The notes under the pieces are model-generated. The model did not search any database, was not told the DNA's origin, and saw nothing but the letters and a program-made list of their open reading frames with translations. The position numbers and the translations under genes were made by a program. From NCBI GenBank assembly GCA_030429345.1, contig JAUIFJ010000018.1, positions 23,286 through 87,285 on the forward strand: a stretch of DNA of 64,000 nt, given 5' to 3'. Below, in pieces: positions 1 through 8,056 of this stretch. Source of the stretch: a bacterium (GTDB lineage Bacteria; CAIWAD01). The first letter of the stretch is position 1. Each line of letters opens with the position of its first letter.

Positions 1-563
1 GCAGGGTTGGGAATGTCCAGCTCGTGCTCGCGGATGGCATGGTTGATCGCCGCCCGAAGGGTTCCTAGGACGCGGTTCGCAATGAAGTGGCCGCCGGATC
101 GCCCAATCTCGGTATGCAGTGCACTGACATCCCGTCTGCGCAGTTCCTGCAGCGTCTTTGACCCAGCCCAGTCTTGAAGGTGCTTCTCCCACTGCCAAGT
201 ATAGTCCGTCACTGTCCTTGGCCTGCGGTGCTCACGAACATATCCCATGAACTCTTCAAACAGCACTGAGATTCGAAGACCGCGGCTCTTCGGCCGCCTG
301 GCCGCCACTGGATCCTTGCCAGATCGGAAGTCCACAAGCACATCGGATGCAATCTGCCGAGCCCTGGCCAGAGGGATCTCATCCACAGATCCAATCCGCA
401 CATACCGCGCTCGTCCATCATGGTGCTTGATCACATAGAACGACTTCTGACCAGACTTGGTGACAATGCACGCCAATGCCCGGACTTGGTCATCGTAGAC
501 GACCAGGCGCGGCTTCTCAGTCTCAAGCTGCTGGATGTAACGCTGCGACAATCTGACTCGCAT
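1..563 (-). CDS. Tyrosine recombinase (phage/island integrase), partial
   Basis: Catalyses site-specific integration and excision of a mobile element. About 188 N-terminal residues can be read by reverse translation; the gene runs off the left edge, so the catalytic domain is outside the window. Residues about 8-75 resemble the DUF4102 arm-binding domain of P4-type integrases (VVYDDQVRAL, KSGQKSFYVI, VRIGSVDEIPLARAR, GKDPVAAR), followed by the start of the SAM-like core-binding domain (TVTDYTWQWEKHL, NRVLGTLRAAINHA). The ATG at 561-563 is the only plausible start because an in-frame TAG lies two codons upstream. The region is visibly less GC-rich than the chromosome to the right, fitting horizontal transfer. 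The adjacent tRNA 3' half (719-759) fits an integrase at the end of its island. Family assignment is confident; completeness cannot be judged. Confidence 0.85.
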   Translation of the reverse strand, partial: MRVRLSQRYIQQLETEKPRLVVYDDQVRALACIVTKSGQKSFYVIKHHDGRARYVRIGSVDEIPLARARQIASDVLVDFRSGKDPVAARRPKSRGLRISVLFEEFMGYVREHRRPRTVTDYTWQWEKHLQDWAGSKTLQELRRRDVSALHTEIGRSGGHFIANRVLGTLRAAINHAIREHELDIPNP

Positions 564-566
564 TGG

Positions 567-588
567 CTATCCAATGTCTATCCAATGT
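567..588. repeat. Perfect 11-bp tandem repeat upstream of integrase
   Basis: The 11-mer CTATCCAATGT occurs twice back to back just upstream of the integrase start codon. Short direct repeats here are typical of integrase or excisionase arm sites, or of an operator controlling int. The role is inferred from position only. Confidence 0.45.
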
Positions 589-678
589 TTTTCGTCAATT
601 GTAGGGAATCCAAATGTAGTGTTGCAACAGAATACCGAGCACTTAGTGCGCTATTTTTCATGCTCTTATCAATCGAGG

Positions 679-708
679 GGAATCGACTGGAATTGACTGG
701 AATCGAAG
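679..708. repeat. Three 10-bp direct repeats next to the attachment site
   Basis: Three consecutive decamers begin GGAATYGA (GGAATCGACT, GGAATTGACT, GGAATCGAAG), 11 bp from the tRNA-like attachment core. Their spacing of one helical turn and their position between int and the core suggest arm-type recombinase binding sites. Function is inferred. Confidence 0.45.
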
Positions 709-718
709 CTTCATCGAA

Positions 719-759
719 TTTTGGTCCAGACGTTCTAGGTTCGAGTCCTGGCGGGACAA
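719..759 (+). other. tRNA 3' half acting as island attachment site (att core)
   Basis: The sequence reads as the 3' half of a tRNA. It has an anticodon loop TTTTGGT (anticodon TTG, so Gln-like), stem strand CCAGA, a 4-nt variable region, the T-arm CTAGG-TTCGAGT-CCTGG and acceptor strand CGGGACA with discriminator A. No CCA is encoded. No 5' half precedes it: the bases before 719 do not pair with CCAGA. This is the classic product of integration into a tRNA gene. By this polarity the island, with the intact tRNA at its far end, lies to the left, and 759 marks its right boundary. The isoacceptor call is tentative. Confidence 0.65.
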
Positions 760-870
760 TCTTTTCGATAAGTATGAAGTATGAAGGATGAAGTGGGTCT
801 CTGGTGGTTTTGACGGTGTTTCGGGAATCCTTCACTCGGATGCATCACACCCAAACCAACCACCTCCCAA

Positions 871-1037
871 CCGGGTCTCACTTCAGCCTTCAACCTTCAT
901 GATCCCCCAATCGCCTCCGCCACTCTCATCCCGTCCAGAGCGGCGCTGACGATCCCTGCGGCGAAGCCCGCTCCTTCCCCGCAGGGATAGAGCCCCGGCA
1001 GATCCGGGTGCCGCAGGTCCTTCCCGCGGGGGATGCG
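871..1037. repeat. Diverged direct repeat, copy A (partner 2262-2428)
   Basis: This 167-bp segment aligns without gaps to 2262-2428, with about nine mismatches by eye. It covers the last 47 codons (stop included) of the FAD-oxidoreductase gene plus its short downstream spacer. The two copies frame the lipoprotein gene at 1192-2244. Confidence 0.85.
897..1037 (-). pseudogene. Detached C-terminal fragment of an FAD-dependent oxidoreductase
   Basis: Only the last 46 codons and stop of a homologue of the 2288-3835 gene are present, with the reading frame intact (it contains RIPRGKDLRHPDLPGLYPCG and ends with the same GGS). Apart from one Gly-to-Ala change, the coding differences from the full gene are synonymous. 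The fragment therefore looks like the displaced or foreign 3' end of a functional gene rather than a decaying recent duplicate. Upstream of it, towards 1191, the similarity stops abruptly. Confidence 0.7.
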
Positions 1038-1191
1038 ATTCCCAAAAGTCTTGCCAATGGCCGAATTCTAGAAAGCCGAACCAAGCATATCGTACATGAT
1101 GTTTCGATCAATAAGTGAGAGAAGTTGACGGCTGACCCGAAGCACAAGAGATTCGAACCGTGCCTGATACTTTGTTTTCTCTTTAAATGGA

Positions 1192-2244
1192 CTATTGGGC
1201 GATTGACTGTCTGCATATCCCACGTAGCCCCAGGTAGTAAGCGAACTCTCCGTCAATGGAGACTCGCCCTATAACGTCGTTGCCAAGGTCGGTGTACTTT
1301 AAAAGCGATCCATTGTCCGTAGCACAAACGTAGATTGATCTCGCGACGCCTGTTACCTGCTCGTCATTCACCAACAATTGCTTGACACCAAAGGCAGAGG
1401 TACGCCAGAGCGTGCTTCCCGTAGTCAGATCTATAGCCCACATGTCTCCACCTCCCGCGCCGTATACTCTTTCATCCCGGACAACGAGCTGAACCTCGCT
1501 GACTACTTCATTATTAACCCATGCTAGTGATCCGCTCAAGTCAATGCAGGTTGCACTAGCACTTGTTGCTACGACGGCATGTCCATTCTGAATTACTGAT
1601 GAAATGATGTTTGACTCAAACATCATCAATTCAACCGGACTCTCTAATTCTGGCGTACACCGAATCACACTGTTTGTGCCACTCTGCTCCTTGGACTCGT
1701 GCACTAGTACGACCTCGCCGTCCGTCTGTACGGACTCGAGTTGGTTTTCAAAGATAATCTCGGCAACAAGAGTGCCAGCCGTGTCAATCTTACTCAGCCT
1801 ATTTCCGTTCAAAACAAAGAAGTCTTCGCCGAATGACGAGTTTATCTTGCCAGTTGCTTGCCCACCAGAAAGCTCTCTACTCCAGATAATCTCTCCACCG
1901 TTTGTAAGATCAACTGCCGCTATTCGAGCTACCCCCGTAACCAGAAAGATTGAACCAATCCTTGTGTGTGCCAATACAAGAGGTCGCAGCCCCAATCCAT
2001 GGCTGAAGGTAGTCAGATCACCAGTGCCTTTGTTTACGCACCACAAATTGCCATCGGACAGGAGAAAGCAGGCTGTGAGTTCACCGACAAAGGGCGGCGA
2101 TAGGTTGGAGATATCGGGTTCAACTTCGATGCACCAGTCTACTGGATCACGCTCCCCAACATCAGGTTCATCGGATTGACACCCGAAGCTAGCACTGAGA
2201 ACCGTTGTCACTAGGCAAAACAATCTTTGAATGTTCAATTGCAT
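1192..2244 (-). CDS. Putative lipoprotein with PQQ-like beta-propeller repeats
   Basis: A 350-residue exported protein of unknown function. The N-terminus has a hydrophobic signal ending in ASFGC, a weak lipobox, so it is probably a lipoprotein. The body has repeated blade-like strands (LTNGGEIIWSRELSGG, LSGSLAWVNNE, LTTGSTLWRTSAFG) typical of PQQ-type propellers such as BamB, which often act as scaffolds or binding modules. Base composition is much less GC-rich than the flanking genes, and the gene sits between two diverged repeats, both signs of acquisition. The last codons overlap another open frame (1068-1256), so a late frameshift that shortened the protein is possible. No substrate can be proposed. 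Confidence 0.6.
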   Translation of the reverse strand: MQLNIQRLFCLVTTVLSASFGCQSDEPDVGERDPVDWCIEVEPDISNLSPPFVGELTACFLLSDGNLWCVNKGTGDLTTFSHGLGLRPLVLAHTRIGSIFLVTGVARIAAVDLTNGGEIIWSRELSGGQATGKINSSFGEDFFVLNGNRLSKIDTAGTLVAEIIFENQLESVQTDGEVVLVHESKEQSGTNSVIRCTPELESPVELMMFESNIISSVIQNGHAVVATSASATCIDLSGSLAWVNNEVVSEVQLVVRDERVYGAGGGDMWAIDLTTGSTLWRTSAFGVKQLLVNDEQVTGVARSIYVCATDNGSLLKYTDLGNDVIGRVSIDGEFAYYLGLRGICRQSIAQ

Positions 2245-2261
2245 CCGTCAGCCCCCCCCAT

Positions 2262-2428
2262 CCGAGTCTCACTTCAACCTTCAACCTTCATGATCCCCCA
2301 ATCGCCTCCGCCACTCTCATCCCGTCCAGCGCCGCGCTGACAATGCCGCCGGCGAAGCCCGCTCCTTCACCGCAGGGATAGAGCCCCGGCAGATCCGGGT
2401 GCCGCAGGTCCTTCCCGCGGGGGATGCG
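2262..2428. repeat. Diverged direct repeat, copy B (partner 871-1037)
   Basis: Second copy of the 167-bp repeat. It is the 3' end of the intact FAD-oxidoreductase gene and its downstream spacer. Alignment to copy A is ungapped and stops at the same base at both ends. Confidence 0.85.
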
Positions 2429-3835
2429 TACCGGGCTGCTGGTGCGGCTTTCGACTCCGACCAGCACGGCGTCCCTGTTGTCGTACAAGGGATGCTTGCG
2501 GCAGAATTCGGCCAGGCCCTTCTGTAGACGCTCCAGGATGAAGGGCGGCAGCAGTTCGGCCATGTCCACGGAAGCCAGGCCCGGGTGGTAGCTGCAGGCG
2601 GGCAGATCCTGTGATACACGGCCGGCCAGGAAGTCCTGCAGCCGCTGGGCCGGAGCGACCTGGGTCTTGCCGCCCAGCTCCCAGGCGCGCTTCTCGATGG
2701 CCGCCTGCCAGCGCTGGCCGATGAAGGGATCCGCGGGATCGCCGGGCAGGTCCTCCGGTTCGACGGCGACGACCATGCCCGAATTGGCGTAGGGAGAGGC
2801 GCGACGGGCGAGGCTCATGCCGTTGACCACCAGCTCGCCGGGGGCGGTTGCCGCAGGCACGATGAAGCCGCCGGGACACATGCAGAAACTGAACACGCCC
2901 CGTCCCCGCACGGTCGTCGCCAGGCTGTAGCTCGCGGCGGGCAGCAGCGGATGAGCGTAATCCTTCCCGTACTGCATGCGGTCGATCGCCTCCTGGGGAT
3001 GCTCGATGCGCAGGCCCAGGGCAAAGGCCTTGGCCTCGAGGCGCAGGCCCTCCTGCTTGAGGAAAGCGTGGACATCCCGCGCGCTGTGTCCGGTGGCAAG
3101 TACGACACGCTGACCGGCGAACTCGCGGCCGTCGGCGCAGCGCAGGCCCGCCAGCCGGCCCTTTCCGTCACGCAGCAGGGCTGTCACACGGCTGTCGAAA
3201 TGAAGCTCTGCGCCGGCTCGCTCCAGGCCTTCGCGCAGGGCCGTGACCACCCGGGGCAGCCGGTTCGAGCCGATATGCGGATGTGCCTCGACGAGGATCT
3301 CCGGCGTCGCGCCGAAGGACACCAGCCAGTGCAACACGCGCCGGACATCCCCGCGCTTGTGGGCACGCGTATACAACTTGCCGTCCGAATAGGTGCCGGC
3401 GCCGCCCTCGCCGAAGCCGTAGTTGCCGTCCGGGTCGACACGCGCCTCCCGCTGCACGGCGGCAATGTCGCGGCGCCGCTCGCGCACCCGGCGGCCGCGC
3501 TCGAAGAGCACCGGCCGGAATCCGCGCTCCAGGAGTTCCAGGGCCGCGAAATAGCCCGCGGGCCCCGTGCCGACAACCAGGACCCGTTCGGCACCTTCCG
3601 GCGCGGGACGGGGGCGCAGCGGAGCCTCTTGCGCGAAAGCCCCCTCCGCCAGGTGTTCCACGGCAAGCTGCCAGACCGGCGGCCGCGGGCGGCTGTCCAG
3701 GGAGCGCCGTCGCACACGCACCTCGCCCAGGGCGCTCTCCGCTACGGCGAGGACCCTTGCCGTCTCACGACGAATGGCTGCCGGGTCCTGCCCCTCCTCG
3801 AGGGACAGCCGTATGCTCAGGATCTCAGGCTGCAA
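2288..3835 (-). CDS. FAD-dependent oxidoreductase (COG2509-type)
   Basis: A 515-residue uncharacterised flavoprotein of the NAD(P)/FAD-dependent dehydrogenase class; the biological substrate is not known. An N-terminal domain of about 80 residues precedes a Rossmann dinucleotide-binding motif (VVGTGPAGYFAALELLERG, about 87-105). The family-specific segment GEGGAGTYSDGKLYTR follows, then a second glycine-rich FAD contact near LATGHSARD. The C-terminus (LYPCGEGAGFAGGIVSAALDG) closes over the flavin. Length is normal for the family. It stands alone on the minus strand, with the ABC-exporter genes diverging. Its 3' end exists in a second, diverged copy at 897-1037. Confidence 0.85.
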   Translation of the reverse strand: MQPEILSIRLSLEEGQDPAAIRRETARVLAVAESALGEVRVRRRSLDSRPRPPVWQLAVEHLAEGAFAQEAPLRPRPAPEGAERVLVVGTGPAGYFAALELLERGFRPVLFERGRRVRERRRDIAAVQREARVDPDGNYGFGEGGAGTYSDGKLYTRAHKRGDVRRVLHWLVSFGATPEILVEAHPHIGSNRLPRVVTALREGLERAGAELHFDSRVTALLRDGKGRLAGLRCADGREFAGQRVVLATGHSARDVHAFLKQEGLRLEAKAFALGLRIEHPQEAIDRMQYGKDYAHPLLPAASYSLATTVRGRGVFSFCMCPGGFIVPAATAPGELVVNGMSLARRASPYANSGMVVAVEPEDLPGDPADPFIGQRWQAAIEKRAWELGGKTQVAPAQRLQDFLAGRVSQDLPACSYHPGLASVDMAELLPPFILERLQKGLAEFCRKHPLYDNRDAVLVGVESRTSSPVRIPRGKDLRHPDLPGLYPCGEGAGFAGGIVSAALDGMRVAEAIGGS

Positions 3836-4024
3836 GGAGAACCCCTTTCTGCATTCCGTGTGTTCGCAGACAGCAGCGCCTCCTTCGGGAAGCGACGCTC
3901 GCCAAACCTGCCCGTCAGGGTTGGCACGACGGCAAAATAAGACTGTGCTCAGGAGGGTTCATCTTGTGTTTGCCACGTAGCGGTGGAATCTTGTACCGTC
4001 GGCTGTCAAAAAACCGGAATCCAG

Positions 4025-4891
4025 GTGAACAACGAATCCCCGCTGCTACAGGTGGACCAACTCTCCTTTTCCTACGGAGACCTGCGCGCGCTCGAAGGAG
4101 TCCGTTTCGAGCTCCACCCCGGGGAAGTCCTGGGCCTGTTGGGGCCCAATGGCGCAGGCAAGACCACTCTGGTCCACTGCTGCACGGGGCGCCTCAAGCC
4201 CGCCGCCGGCCAGGTGCGGCACCGTCAGGGCGATCCCGCGAACCCCGCCGTCCGACGATCCATGGGCGTCGCGCCCCAGGGAGGAGCGCTCTATGATGGC
4301 TTGAGCGCCCGGGAACAGGTGGAGCTCTTTGCCGGCCTGCAAGGCTTGCGCGGGCGGGAAAAGGATGCGGCAGCCCGCGAGGCCCTGGCCTTCGTCGGAC
4401 TGCAGGAAAAGGCGGACAAGCGGGCGGAGACCTTGAGCGGCGGCATGCGGCAGCGACTGAACCTGGCCATGGCCGTCGTGCACAAGCCGCCTCTGCTCTT
4501 CCTGGACGAACCCACGGTCGGCGTCGACGCCCAGAGCCGCAATGCCCTGCTCGACGGAATCGAGGCTCTGCGCCGCAAGGGGCACGGCATTCTCTACACC
4601 ACCCACTACATGCCGGAAGCCGAGCGCCTCTGCGACCGGGTCGGCATCATCGACCGCGGGCGTCTGCTGGAACTGGACAGCGTGCCGGCCCTGCTGGAGG
4701 CCCATGGCGGCGATCCCCTGGTGATCCAGGAGACAGAAGGACGCGAGATCCGCCACAGCAGCGCCGATCCCCTGCTGACCCTCGACGAGCTGCGCCGACA
4801 GGGAGCCCAGGGGCGTTTCAGGGTCGAGTACCCCGGGCTGGAACAGGTCTTCCTGCGCTGCACGGGACATGAAATCCAGGAGGAGGCGTGA
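4025..4891 (+). CDS. ABC transporter ATP-binding protein
   Basis: Cytoplasmic ATPase powering the ABC-2 permease encoded directly downstream. All NBD motifs are visible: Walker A GPNGAGKT, Q-loop in APQGG, signature LSGGM, Walker B LLFLDEP, and the H-loop in TTHYMPEAE. A C-terminal extension of about 70 residues follows, as in DrrA/NatA-type exporter ATPases. The frame is open from another GTG at 3983. The GTG at 4025 is preferred because homology begins right after it (LLQVDQLSFSYG) and GGAATCCAG precedes it, but this start is uncertain. The stop overlaps the permease GTG by 4 bp, indicating translational coupling. Substrate unknown. Confidence 0.88.
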   Translation: MNNESPLLQVDQLSFSYGDLRALEGVRFELHPGEVLGLLGPNGAGKTTLVHCCTGRLKPAAGQVRHRQGDPANPAVRRSMGVAPQGGALYDGLSAREQVELFAGLQGLRGREKDAAAREALAFVGLQEKADKRAETLSGGMRQRLNLAMAVVHKPPLLFLDEPTVGVDAQSRNALLDGIEALRRKGHGILYTTHYMPEAERLCDRVGIIDRGRLLELDSVPALLEAHGGDPLVIQETEGREIRHSSADPLLTLDELRRQGAQGRFRVEYPGLEQVFLRCTGHEIQEEA

Positions 4892-6189
4892 AAGCGATCT
4901 GGCTCCTGGCCTGCAAGGACTGGCGACTGCTCCTGAGGGATCGCGGCGCGCTCTTCTCGATGCTCTTCTTCCCCCTGCTCTACGCCAGTTTCTTCGGCCT
5001 GATCTTTTCCGGAGGCGGCTCCGGCGACCGCGCCATTTCCCTGGTCCTGGTCGACGAGGATTCCAGCAAGGCCTCGCGCGCCTTTGTCGCCGACCTGCAG
5101 GCCCACAAGAGCCTGAGGATCAGCGAGGCCGGGCTGGAAGAGGCGCGCGACCTGGTGCGCCTGGGCAAGCGCCAGGCCTGGCTGCGGCTCCCCCCGGGCT
5201 ATGGCGAAGCAGGCGATCGCCTCTTCTTCGGCGATCCTCCGCGCGCCGAGCTGGGAGTCGACCCCAGCCGCAAGGCCGAAGCGGGCATGCTCGAAGGCCT
5301 GCTGCAGATGATCGCCGCCCAGCGCTTCAACCAGGTCTTCTCCGGCGGCGAGGACTCCCGCCAGATCCTGGCGAAGACGCGGGACTGGCTGCGCGAGGAC
5401 AACGGCGGGCAGGTCCCCTCCTTCCTGCGCCACCTGGACCAGTTCTACGGCACCCTGGACAGCCTCTACGAAAGCCAGGAAGAACAGGGCCTCAGCGCGG
5501 AAGCAGATAGCCTGCAGGCGACGGAAAGCGGCTTTGGCGGCTTCCAGCCGATCGTGCTCGAACGGCAGGAAGTGGTCGTGCGACGGCAGGGCCCCACGAG
5601 CAGCTTCGCGGTCAGTTTTCCCCAGGGCATCGTCTGGGCCCTGATCGGCTGCGCCGCCAGTTTCGGCCTGAGCCTGATTTCCGAACGCCGCAAGGGCACC
5701 CTGGATCGCCTGAGGCTGGCCGCTGTCCGCGAGCGGGATCTGCTGGCCTCGCGAACCCTGGCCTGCATGGGCGTCATGCTGGGCGTCTGCCTGCTGCTTT
5801 TCGGTTTTGCCGTGCTCGTCTTCGGCCTGCGGCCGTCCAGCTGGCCGCTGCTTTTTACCGCCAGCCTCGCTTCAAGCTGGTGTTTCACCGGCATCATGCT
5901 CAGTTTCAGCGCCTTCGGCAAAAGCGAGCAGGCGGCTTCGGGCATCGGCTGGGGCCTGCTCAGCCTGCTGGCTATGCTGGGCGGAGGCATGATTCCGCTG
6001 ATCTTCATGCCCGGCTGGATGCGCTCCCTGAGCATGATCAGTCCCGTGCGCTGGGTGGTGGTTTCCCTGGAAGGCGCCCTGTGGCGCAATTTCGCCCCCG
6101 GCGAGATGCTGCCCGCCCTGCTGGTCCTCTTCGGCAGCGGCATCCTCTTCTTCCTGCTGGGCCTGTATACTTCCCGGCGTTCGGCGTGA
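4888..6189 (+). CDS. ABC-2 type transporter permease
   Basis: Inner-membrane permease of 433 residues for the exporter. Topology is typical of ABC-2 permeases: one N-terminal membrane segment (about residues 18-38), a large periplasmic domain (about 40-245), and a C-terminal membrane block (about 245-430) with the conserved ISERRKGTLDRLRLAAV segment and a GGGMIPLIFMPGWM re-entrant region. It starts with GTG overlapping the ATPase stop, and its own stop overlaps the GTG of the transglycosylase gene. The three genes therefore form one unit, probably for export of a cell-envelope substrate. Confidence 0.85.
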   Translation: MKAIWLLACKDWRLLLRDRGALFSMLFFPLLYASFFGLIFSGGGSGDRAISLVLVDEDSSKASRAFVADLQAHKSLRISEAGLEEARDLVRLGKRQAWLRLPPGYGEAGDRLFFGDPPRAELGVDPSRKAEAGMLEGLLQMIAAQRFNQVFSGGEDSRQILAKTRDWLREDNGGQVPSFLRHLDQFYGTLDSLYESQEEQGLSAEADSLQATESGFGGFQPIVLERQEVVVRRQGPTSSFAVSFPQGIVWALIGCAASFGLSLISERRKGTLDRLRLAAVRERDLLASRTLACMGVMLGVCLLLFGFAVLVFGLRPSSWPLLFTASLASSWCFTGIMLSFSAFGKSEQAASGIGWGLLSLLAMLGGGMIPLIFMPGWMRSLSMISPVRWVVVSLEGALWRNFAPGEMLPALLVLFGSGILFFLLGLYTSRRSA

Positions 6190-7700
6190 TCCATTGGCGC
6201 GAAGCGGCAGGGCGCGACAGCCGGCTGGCCGTGCTGGCGAGAGGGCTGCTCCTGCTCTTCCTGCTCTCGGCCTGCGAGAGCTCTACTCCGGAACAGAGGA
6301 ACAGCCACTTCTTCAGGGACCTTCCCGAAATCCGCGAACGGGGCAGACTCGTCGCCCTGACCGGCTTCGGCGCCACGCACTACTTCCTCTACAAGGGCCG
6401 TCCGCGCGGCTACGACTACGAGCTGCTGAGCCGGCTCGGGGATTCGCTGGGGCTGCCGGTCGAGATCCGCGTGATCCGCGACCAGAACGCGCTGATCGAC
6501 AGCCTTCTCAGCGGGGCCGGAGACCTGATCGCCGGCAGCCTGACCCGCACCCGCGAACGGGCGCGAAAGGTCGACTTCTGCCTGTATCACGACACCGTCG
6601 TCCAGGTCCTGGTGCAGCGCAAGCCGGAGAACTGGCGCAAGATGAAGCGCCACGCCATCGAGGACAGCCTGGTGCGCAACGTGGTCGACCTGGCGGGCAA
6701 GCAGGTCCACGTGAGACGCGGCAGCAGCTATTACCACAGGCTGGAGAACCTGGCCGACGAGATCGGCGGCGAGATCCACCTGGTCGAGGTCAGCGGGGAG
6801 ACGCGCACGGAGGAGCTGATCCGCCGCGTGGCGGAAGGGGAGATCGAGTATACGGTCGCCGACGAGCCCATCGCCCGCCTGGCCCGCAGCCGCTGGCCAG
6901 GCATCGACAGCAAGACGAAGGTCAGCTTTCCCCAGCGCCTGGCCTGGGCCGTGAGACCGGATCACGACAGCCTGCGCCTCGCGATCGACGACTGGCTGGA
7001 GAAGCTCAAGCGGACTCCGGACTTCAATGTGATCCGCCGGCGCTATTTCGACAACAATCCGGCCTTCCGTCGCTGGGTCCGCAGTCCCTACTCCAGCCTC
7101 AGCGGAGGCGGGATCAGCGAGTACGACAGCCTGCTGCAGCTGCACGGCGAGCGCCTGGACTGGGACTGGCGCCTGCTGGCCTCGCAGGTCTACCAGGAAA
7201 GCCGCTTCGATCCGCGGGCGCGCAGCTGGGCCGGAGCTCGAGGTCTGATGCAGCTCCTGCCGGAGACGGCCCTGGCCCACGGGGCCGAGAATCCCTACGA
7301 CCCGGGACAGAACCTGGCCGCCGGGACCGACTACCTGCTCTGGCTGCAGAGGCAATGGGATCACATCGAGGATCCGCTGATCCGCCGGCAGTTCGTGCTC
7401 GCCTCCTACAACGTGGGACTGGGGCACGTGCACGACGCCCAGCGCCTGGCCGCGGCGGCGGATCTGGACAGCCTGCTGTGGGACGAACACGTGGCGACGC
7501 AGATGCTCCGCCTGGAGGACCCGGCCGTCTACAACCGGGAAGAGATCCTCTACGGCTACTGCCGGGGAAGCGAACCGGTCAACTATGTGCGCGACATCCT
7601 CGACCGCTACATCCACTACGTGATCCTGATGCTCGAGGAAGAAGAGGCGCCCGCCGACTCTCTGGACACGGATGTACCGGAAGAGGATCCACGAGGTTGA
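6186..7700 (+). CDS. mltF: MltF-like membrane-bound lytic murein transglycosylase
   Basis: Cleaves peptidoglycan glycan strands with formation of 1,6-anhydro products. This 504-residue lipoprotein has a signal ending in the lipobox LSAC. A family-3 solute-binding-like domain follows (about 45-275; GRPRGYDYELLSRLGD, DLIAGSLTRTRERA). The SLT lysozyme-like domain comes last, with catalytic Glu in YQESRFDP and the conserved ARGLMQLLPETA. This two-domain layout is that of MltF. The start is the GTG overlapping the permease stop; the frame extends further upstream, but only as a shadow of the permease. Coupling to an ABC exporter suggests a shared envelope role, which is inference. Confidence 0.85.
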   Translation: MIHWREAAGRDSRLAVLARGLLLLFLLSACESSTPEQRNSHFFRDLPEIRERGRLVALTGFGATHYFLYKGRPRGYDYELLSRLGDSLGLPVEIRVIRDQNALIDSLLSGAGDLIAGSLTRTRERARKVDFCLYHDTVVQVLVQRKPENWRKMKRHAIEDSLVRNVVDLAGKQVHVRRGSSYYHRLENLADEIGGEIHLVEVSGETRTEELIRRVAEGEIEYTVADEPIARLARSRWPGIDSKTKVSFPQRLAWAVRPDHDSLRLAIDDWLEKLKRTPDFNVIRRRYFDNNPAFRRWVRSPYSSLSGGGISEYDSLLQLHGERLDWDWRLLASQVYQESRFDPRARSWAGARGLMQLLPETALAHGAENPYDPGQNLAAGTDYLLWLQRQWDHIEDPLIRRQFVLASYNVGLGHVHDAQRLAAAADLDSLLWDEHVATQMLRLEDPAVYNREEILYGYCRGSEPVNYVRDILDRYIHYVILMLEEEEAPADSLDTDVPEEDPRG

Positions 7701-7702
7701 GG

Positions 7703-8048
7703 GGGCTGCAGGCTTGCGCCTGCAGCAAGGGGCGTGTGTGCGCTTCGCGCCCTGGGTATGTTGGCCGTTCAGGATGGAAGAACAAGGGCCGAACGGTGTG
7801 GCGAACTACACTATTCCGGTTCTCGATGCAGGCGGCTCGCCTCAATTCAGGCCGCGCAGCGGACTCACACCCCTTGCTGCAGGCGCAAGCCTGCAGCCCA
7901 CGGAAAAATTCGGCCATTCAGAATGAGTAAACAATAGCCTATCTATTGGGCGTACTACACTATTCCGGTTCTCGATGCAGTCGGCTCGCCACATTTCAGG
8001 CCGCGCAGCGGACTCATCCCCCTTGCTGCAGGCGCAAGCCTGCAGCCC
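7703..8048. repeat. Array of palindromic 30-mers with tandem ~140-bp units
   Basis: This non-coding interval is built from repeats. A 30-mer centred on CTGCAGGCTTGCGCCTGCAG occurs at 7703-7732 in one orientation and at 7870-7899 and 8019-8048 in the other, all three identical over 30 bp. The first two bound a 197-bp block with perfect terminal inverted repeats. Two direct units (7762-7899 and 7912-8048) share ACTACACTATTCCGGTTCTC and most of their length. There is no convincing ORF. It resembles a MITE- or REP-type element array between a plus-strand and a minus-strand gene end. Confidence 0.8.
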
Positions 8049-8056
8049 CGAAAAGA

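Noticed and set aside
420..791. Plus-strand 123-codon ORF across the integrase start and att site
   Set aside because: It lies antisense to the integrase coding sequence, spans the repeats and tRNA fragment, and has no protein-like pattern.
926..1256. Minus-strand ORFs of 96 and 62 codons beyond the lipoprotein gene
   Set aside because: One is an out-of-frame reading of the duplicated FAD-oxidoreductase end. The other could be a frameshifted tail of the lipoprotein but has no supporting motif.
2951..3940. Long plus-strand ORFs opposite the FAD oxidoreductase
   Set aside because: They are antisense shadows typical of GC-rich DNA. The minus strand has a clear family match over the whole interval.
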